64,000 bases of DNA from Gaiellasilicea sp963791905 (lineage in GTDB: Bacteria > Actinomycetota > Thermoleophilia > Gaiellales > Gaiellaceae), in the NCBI GenBank assembly GCA_963791905.1, contig CAWBTX010000004.1, forward strand, positions 434,001-498,000. Reading direction: 5' to 3'. The notes beneath the pieces are model-generated. The model worked only from the letters and a program-made list of their open reading frames with translations, was not told the origin of the DNA and made no database searches. Below, piece after piece: positions 57,902-64,000 of this stretch. Made by a program: the position numbers and the translations under genes. Each line of letters opens with the position of its first letter. The first letter of the stretch is position 1.

Positions 57902-60180
57902 TCCAGCGCTCATGGCCGACGCTCGTGATCGTCGCGGCCTGCGTGGGGCTGGCGCTCGCGAACGCGGCTCGTGCACCCGGCTGGGTCACTCGTGGTGGTC
58001 GTCGGCGCCGGCCTCGGAGGGGTCGTCGGCCGACCGTCGGCGCGGCCGCTGCTGCTGGCGCTTGCCGTCCTGCTTTCGGGGTGGTGGTGGGGAAGCGTCC
58101 GGCTCGACGCGTTCGACCGGAGTCTGCTCGCGCCAGAGATAGGTCGCACCGCACAAGCCGAGGTCGTCGTCACGGGCCCTGCACGCCATACCGAGTTCGC
58201 GATCCGCGTTCCTGCTGAGGTGCGCCGATTCGGCGAGCGCGCGCTGAGGGAGCGAGTGCTTCTCGAGTTGCCTGTCGGTCGCTCGCCGCCGCAGGGAGCG
58301 ATCCTGAGCCTGCGGGCGAGCGCGGAGGCGCCGACGGGTGCCGCGTGCGGAGGGCGACTTCGACGAGCGAGGCTGGCTCGCCCGGCGTGGGGTCCACGTG
58401 ATCCTGCGGGGAGGCGACGTGGACGCGTCGTCGGCCGCCGAGGTGGCATCGGCGGCGTCTCCGACCGTCTCCGTGAGCACCTCTCGCCGCCGTCGGTGCC
58501 GGGCTCGCCGGAGAGCGGCGCGCGGTCCTGGCCGGGATCGTGCTCGGGGAGGACGAGGGGCTGTCGGACGAGCTGCGCGACAGCTTCAAGGCGTCCGGCC
58601 TCTACCACCTGCTCGCGGTGTCCGGCCAGAACGTCGCGTTCCTCGCCGGCTTCGTGCTGCTGCTCGCCTGGCTGCTCGGGATCCCGCGCATCGTCGCGGA
58701 GGCGTCGCGCTGGGTGCGATCGCCGGCTACGTCATGGCGGTCGGCTGGCAGCCCTCGGTCGTCCGCGCCGGGGTCGCGGGTGGACTCGCATCGCTCGCCT
58801 GGCTCCTCTCGAGACCGCGTGATCGCTGGCACTTCATGGCGCTTGGAGCCGGCGTTCTGCTCGCCTGGACGCCCGCGTCGCTGCTCGAGCCGGGGTTCCA
58901 GCTGTCGTTCGCCGCCGTCGCGGCGATCTTCACTCTCGTGCCGCGCCTGGAGCGGGCGCTCGAGGGCTATCCACTACCGCCGGGGCTCCGGACCGTGCTC
59001 GCGATCTCGATCGCCTGCGGCGCCGCGACCGCGCCCATCCTCTGGTTCCAGTTCGGCGAGGTGCCGCTGTACTCGCTCGTTGCGAACGCCTTCGCGAGCG
59101 CGGCCGTCGCACCGCTCCTGGCGCTGGCGCTCGTCGGCGCGCTGCTCGAGCCGGTCGTCCCGTCGGTGGCGCTCGCGCTCGCGTGGCTCAACGGCTGGAT
59201 CGCCGCGTACATCGCCGCCTGCGCGCGCTTGGTCGCGGATCTGCCCTACGCGCGGATCGGGTCGGGCGTCGCCGTGGCGGTTCTCCTCGGCGATACCCGT
59301 CGCGATTCTCCTGCTGAGGCGGCTGCCCCCATGGCGGCGGCCGCTCGCGCATGCCTGCATCGCGGCGACCGCGCCGCTTCTCCTCGCCTGGCAGCTCTGG
59401 CCGGACCCGTCACGTCCGCCGCCGACCGGCCTGCGGATCACGTTTCTCGACGTCGGACAGGGTGACGCGATCGTCCTGCAGGTCCCGCAGGGGGCGGTGC
59501 TCGTCGACCAGGGGCCTCCGGAGGCTCGCGTCGGCACGCAGTTGCGCGGGCTCGGCCTGCGCCGATTGAGCGCCGTTGTCCTGACGCATCCCCAGCGCGA
59601 CCACATCGGCGGCGCCGAGGACGTGCTGCGCCGGGTGGCCGATGGAGAGCGTGTTCCATCCGGCCCTGGCCGCCTCGAGCCCGTACCAGGAGGACGCGCT
59701 CGCGCGAGCGAGCCGCTCGAGGCGTGCCCGTCGACGGTCGCCCGGGCGGGGGCGTCCTGGCGGCTCGGCCGGCTGCGGCTCCGCGCCCTCTGGCCCAACC
59801 GCCCCGGCCTTGCGAGCGAGGATCCGAACCGACTGCCGGTCGTGCTGCTCGCGACGTACGGCGAAGTCGACGTGCTGCTCACGGCGGACGCGGAGACCGA
59901 TGTGACCGCGCCGCTCCTCTCGCGCCGGATCGAAGTCCTCAAGGTCGCGCACCACGGCTCCGAGGACCCGGGCCTCGAGGCGGAGCTGCGCGAGCTCCGC
60001 CCGACCGTCGCAGTCATCTCATGCGGCCGCGGCAACGACTACGGGCACCCGCGGCCGGAGACGCTCGCCGCGCTCGGCGCCGTGCCCGGACTGCGCCTCT
60101 ACCGGACCGACCTCCACGGCCGGGTCGTGCTCGAGACCGACGGCCGGCGGATCGTCGTCGACACGCAGCGTCGGCCGTGA
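57898..60180 (+). CDS. comEC: ComEC/Rec2-type DNA uptake channel, frameshifted
   Basis: About 760 residues. N-terminal membrane segments and an OB-fold region (GPARHTEFAIRV, LLELPVGRSPPQGA), then the Competence domain with DELRDSFKASGLYHLLAVSGQNVAFLAG and WTPASLLEPGFQLSFAAVAAIF. The C-terminal MBL-type nuclease domain has FLDVGQGDAIVLQVPQGAVLVDQG, VVLTHPQRDHIGGAE, and VLKVAHHGSEDPG. It moves single-stranded DNA across the membrane. Indels near 57990, 58345, 58410, 58490, 58708, 59293 and 59640. Confidence 0.91.
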
Positions 60181-60226
60181 GAGGCGATCGACAGAGAGCA
60201 GCTGGCGCTCACGTTACGCTGGCGCT

Positions 60227-61200
60227 ATGGCCGCGCAGCCCGAGCTCAGGCCGGTGTATCTCCTCACCGGTACGGATCGCCCCAAGATCGGCCGGGCCCT
60301 CCAGCGCCTCCGCGCCCGCGTCGGCGAGGACTCGGTCGAGCACCTCGCCGCGCCGCCCGCAACGGGCGACGACGCGGTCGCCGCCTGCAACTCGCTCGGC
60401 TTCTTCTCCGCCGAGGCTCGTCTGGTCGTCGTCCAGATGGTCGACAAGTGGAAGGCGGCCGACGTGAAGGCAATCACCGCGTACCTCGAGAGCCCGGCAC
60501 CGGGAACGGTGCTCGCGCTCGTCGCCGAGGAGCTGAAGGCGGACGCGGCGCTCGCGAAGGCTGTCGCGAAGAGTCGGGCCAGGTTCTGGCGTTCTCGGTC
60601 GCGAAGAGGCAGCTGACGCAGTGGGTCGCCGAGCAGTTCAAGCTCGCAGGCGCCCGCGCCGAGCCCGAGGCGTGCGCCGCGCTCGTCCACCTGGTCGGCG
60701 AGGACCCGCACCGGCTCGCGAACGAGGTCGAGAAGCTCGCCACCTGGGCCGACGGCGAGCCCATCGGCGAGAGCGAGGTCGAGGCGCTCGTGGCGGCGCT
60801 CGCCGAGACCCCGACCTTCGCGCTCACCGACGCGTGGGCGCAGCGCGACGCCGCACGCACGCTGGAGGCGAGCGAGACGATCTTCGAGCGTGAAGGGAGG
60901 CCCAGGCGCGACACCGCGCCCCGGCTGGCCGGCGCGCTCGCGAATCACGTCAGCCGCGTCCGCCAATGCCAGCGACTGGCTGCCGAGGGAGTTCGCCCCC
61001 GCGATGCCGCCGGGAAGCTGCGCATGCACCCCTTCTACGCGGAGAAGGTCTTCGCGCAGGCGGGCAACTTCGCGGAGGACGAGCTCCGCGACGCGGTCGT
61101 CAGGCTCGCCGACCTCGACCTCGCCCTCAAGGGCAAGAGCCGCGTGCAGCCGGATCTCGAGCTGCAGCGCGCGCTGGTCGACCTCAGCCGAGACAGCTAG
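60227..61200 (+). CDS. holA: DNA polymerase III delta subunit HolA, one frameshift
   Basis: Clamp-loader subunit of about 324 residues. PVYLLTGTDRPKIGRALQRLRA opens the AAA-like domain; CNSLGFFSAEARLVVVQMVDKW, then the middle GQVLAFSVAKRQLTQWVAEQF and LVHLVGEDPHRLANEVEKLA (delta signature), and a helical C-terminal collar with LRMHPFYAEKVFAQAGNF and DLDLALKGKSRVQPDLELQRAL. ATG 60227. An extra base near 60574 divides it. Classic neighbour of comEC and rpsT. Confidence 0.91.
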
Positions 61201-61209
61201 ACGAGAGCG

Positions 61210-61476
61210 CTACGAGGACGAGCCGGCGACGAGCCGTCCGGCCCGCGCCTTTTTCCGCGCTGCCGTGTTCTTGTGCAGCGCGCCGCGCGAGGCCGCCTTG
61301 TCGATCAGACGGATCAGCTCGCGGTGCTCGGCGGCCGTTCTCTCCGCGTCGCCGTCGGCCACGGCTGCCTCGAGCCGCTTCGTGAGCGTCTTGACCGTCG
61401 AGCGGTAGCGCAGGTTCTCGTCGTGCTGGCGCTGGGACACCCGGACGCGCTTGATCTGTTGCTTGATGTTCGGCAT
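61210..61476 (-). CDS. rpsT: 30S ribosomal protein S20
   Basis: 88 residues, intact. MPNIKQQIKRVRVSQRQHDENLRYRS with the basic N-terminus that binds 16S rRNA; a helical core KTLTKRLEAAV and the conserved IRLIDKAASRGALHKNTAARKKARAG end. Convergent with holA nine bases away and divergent from murJ with about 90 bases between starts. Confidence 0.95.
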   Translation of the reverse strand: MPNIKQQIKRVRVSQRQHDENLRYRSTVKTLTKRLEAAVADGDAERTAAEHRELIRLIDKAASRGALHKNTAARKKARAGRLVAGSSS

Positions 61477-61553
61477 GGGGGCGAAGAAAGGCCCGCACAC
61501 GGCGGGCGCAGGGGAGCGTAGCAAAGCCCGCCGGTGGCGGGTGACGCCGTTCC

Positions 61554-61559
61554 TATACT
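61554..61559 (+). promoter_or_regulatory. -10 box of murJ (TATACT)
   Basis: TATACT ends six bases before the murJ GTG, so the transcript would start at or next to the start codon, giving a leaderless message as is common in actinobacteria. No ribosome site precedes the GTG. The -35 region is not recognisable. Confidence 0.5.
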
Positions 61560-61565
61560 CGCCGC

Positions 61566-63137
61566 GTGGACTCGCGAGCCAACGCGCGCAGGCTCGCATG
61601 GTCGACGGCGATGTTCTCGGCCGCCACGGGCCTCTCGCGCGTGCTCGGCCTCCTCCGCGAGATCGTGGCCGCCAACTACTTCGGCGCCAGAGGCTCGATC
61701 AACGCGTTCACCGTCGCCTTCCAGATCCCGAACCTCATCCGCGCTCTCGTGGCGGACGCGGCCGTGTCGTCTGCCTTCGTTCCGGTCTTCAGCGAGCTGC
61801 TCGAGAAGGGAGAGAGGGCGCGCGCCTGGCGGGTCGCCTCGACGGTCTTCTGGCTCATCCTGCTCGTCGTCGGCGGGCTCACCGCCGCCTTCATGCTCGC
61901 GGCGCCGTTTCTCATGCCGTTCTTGACGGACGCGTACGACGACCTCACCGTGACGCTGTCGCAGATCCTCTTCCCGATCGTCGTCCTGATGGGCCTCTTC
62001 GGGATCTTCACCGGCATCCTGAACAGCTACGGCCAGTTCACGGTCCCGGCGATCACGCCGGTCTTCTGGAACCTCGCGATCATTCTCGGCCTCGTGCTCG
62101 GTGTTCCACGCGCCGACACGGAGGACGGCAAGCTGTACGTCTACGCAGGCTCGATCGTGGTCGCGACGGTGATCCAGTTGCTCCTGCCGCTGCCGTGGAT
62201 TCGAGGCCTGGACGGCCGGCTCCGCCTTGCTGTCGACCTGCGCGACCCCGCGGTGAAGCAGGTCTTCAAGCTGATGCTGCCCGTCATTCTCGGGCTCGGC
62301 CTGATCAACGTGAACGCGGTTATCGGCACGATCGTCGCTGCGAAGCTGATCGACCCGACGATCGCGCCGAATGCGATCGACAAGGCGTTCCGCATCTACA
62401 TGCTGCCCCAGGGCATGTTCTCGGTGGCTGTTGCGACCGTGCTCTACCCGTCGCTCGCGCGCCTCGCGACCCGTGGCGACTTGGTCGGGTTTCGTCGCAC
62501 GGTCACCTCGGGCCTCGGTCAGATCAACTTCCTGCTCCTCCCTGCCGCGGCCGTCTCGATCGTTCTCGCCGAGCCGATCGTGCGGCTCGTCTACGAACGC
62601 GGCGCGTTCGATCCTGACGAGACGACTGTCGTCGCGCAGTGCCTGGCGGCGTTCTCGATCGGGCTCGCCTTCAACGGCATGATGCTGATGCTCAACCGCG
62701 GCTTCTTCAGCCTGCAGGAGCCCTGGACTCCGACCGCGATCGCCCTTGCCGTCGTCGTCGTGAACACGGCGCTGTACTTCGTCTTCTACCCCGTCGGCGC
62801 CTGGGGAGTGCCGCTTGCGATCGCGCTTGCGAACATCGTCGGTTTCGGCATGCTCGTCGTCGCGCTGCGCCGGCGCCTCGGCCGGCTCGAGCTGGGAGGG
62901 ACGGTCTCCTCCTTCGTGCGGGTTGCCGTGGCGTGCGTCGCCCTGAGCGCAGTCGCCTACGGCGTGTGGTGGACGCTCGACCGCGCGCTCGGGGACTCCT
63001 TCGCTGCGCAGGCGCTGTCGGTCGGGGCGGCACTGATCGCAGGTGGCGGGGTCTACCTCGCTGCCTGTCGCGCGCTCCGGGTGCCCGAACTGGCGACGCT
63101 ACTATCGCTGCGAGACCGTTTCCGACGGGATCGCTAG
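61566..63137 (+). CDS. murJ: Lipid II flippase MurJ
   Basis: 523 residues, intact, fourteen or so membrane helices. MOP-superfamily flippase for the peptidoglycan precursor lipid II. STAMFSAATGLSRVLGLLREIVAANYFGA, NAFTVAFQIPNLIRALVADAAVSSAFVPVF (MurJ signature), YGQFTVPAITPVFWNLAIILG, YMLPQGMFSVAVATVLYPSLARLA and EPIVRLVYERGAFD. GTG 61566. lepA starts four bases after its stop. Confidence 0.94.
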   Translation: MDSRANARRLAWSTAMFSAATGLSRVLGLLREIVAANYFGARGSINAFTVAFQIPNLIRALVADAAVSSAFVPVFSELLEKGERARAWRVASTVFWLILLVVGGLTAAFMLAAPFLMPFLTDAYDDLTVTLSQILFPIVVLMGLFGIFTGILNSYGQFTVPAITPVFWNLAIILGLVLGVPRADTEDGKLYVYAGSIVVATVIQLLLPLPWIRGLDGRLRLAVDLRDPAVKQVFKLMLPVILGLGLINVNAVIGTIVAAKLIDPTIAPNAIDKAFRIYMLPQGMFSVAVATVLYPSLARLATRGDLVGFRRTVTSGLGQINFLLLPAAAVSIVLAEPIVRLVYERGAFDPDETTVVAQCLAAFSIGLAFNGMMLMLNRGFFSLQEPWTPTAIALAVVVVNTALYFVFYPVGAWGVPLAIALANIVGFGMLVVALRRRLGRLELGGTVSSFVRVAVACVALSAVAYGVWWTLDRALGDSFAAQALSVGAALIAGGGVYLAACRALRVPELATLLSLRDRFRRDR

Positions 63138-63140
63138 CGC

Positions 63141-64000
<860 letters not shown>

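Overview
The window is about 70% GC with dense, tightly overlapping genes. It carries an FbiC-type fused F420 synthase, an F420-dependent LLM oxidoreductase, AzlCD, a YerC/HisR-type TrpR paralog, MurJ and LepA. This points to a soil or sediment actinobacterium, probably of the Thermoleophilia (Gaiellales/Solirubrobacterales-like) lineage; that placement is inference. Many conserved and essential genes (leuS, holA, hisD, hisF, lysA and others) are broken by one-base indels, mostly insertions. I read these as uncorrected sequencing errors, so the affected entries give whole-gene spans with a note on lost frame.

Layout. 0-6 kb: 3' end of a secreted 5'-nucleotidase, azlCD, an NrtR-type regulator divergent from a BMP-family lipoprotein, and a class III aminotransferase. 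5.3-11.3 kb: a MacB-like ABC exporter, HMG-CoA lyase, a subtilisin-like protease and a GAF protein. 11.3-18 kb: a small acidic repeat peptide, an MFS-cNMP fusion transporter, DsbB with a DsbA remnant, DedA, an RmlD-like SDR and a YyaL-type thioredoxin protein. 18-22.5 kb: LivK-type binding protein, acyl-CoA dehydrogenase, thiolase and an APH(6)-like kinase. 22.5-36.1 kb: a 16-gene minus-strand run for acyl-CoA/hydroxyacid catabolism that ends in phosphotransferase, DUF6285-like protein, NadR and a histidine phosphatase. 36-39.4 kb: acyl-CoA dehydrogenase, GNAT, an iodothyronine-deiodinase-family protein with an in-frame TGA, and a fatty-acid desaturase. 39.5-43 kb: livGFHM. 43-45.4 kb: fbiC. 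45.4-53.2 kb: divergent histidine locus, with hisA, a FrnE/DsbA-like protein with an in-frame TGA and an MBL-like protein on the minus strand, and yerC-hisGDCBHF-hisIE on the plus strand. 53.4-64 kb: lysA, leuS behind a terminator-bearing leader, comEA-comEC, holA, rpsT, murJ and the start of lepA.

The most notable signal is two thioredoxin-fold genes 8 kb apart. Each has an in-frame TGA exactly where its family places the catalytic Cys/Sec, and each has a hairpin compatible with a bacterial SECIS element just downstream. Both are strong selenoprotein candidates, implying a lineage that decodes selenocysteine, although no sel gene lies in this window. The second is a symmetric operator-like palindrome between hisA and yerC, suggesting local control of histidine synthesis by the TrpR paralog.

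The catabolic genes fit together. The Liv ABC system (livK at 18 kb, livGFHM at 39 kb) may import a carboxylic or branched substrate. The acyl-CoA synthetase, four acyl-CoA dehydrogenases, enoyl-CoA hydratase, SDRs, thiolase and HMG-CoA lyase would degrade it. F420 made with FbiC could serve the LLM oxidoreductase, and NadR would supply NAD.
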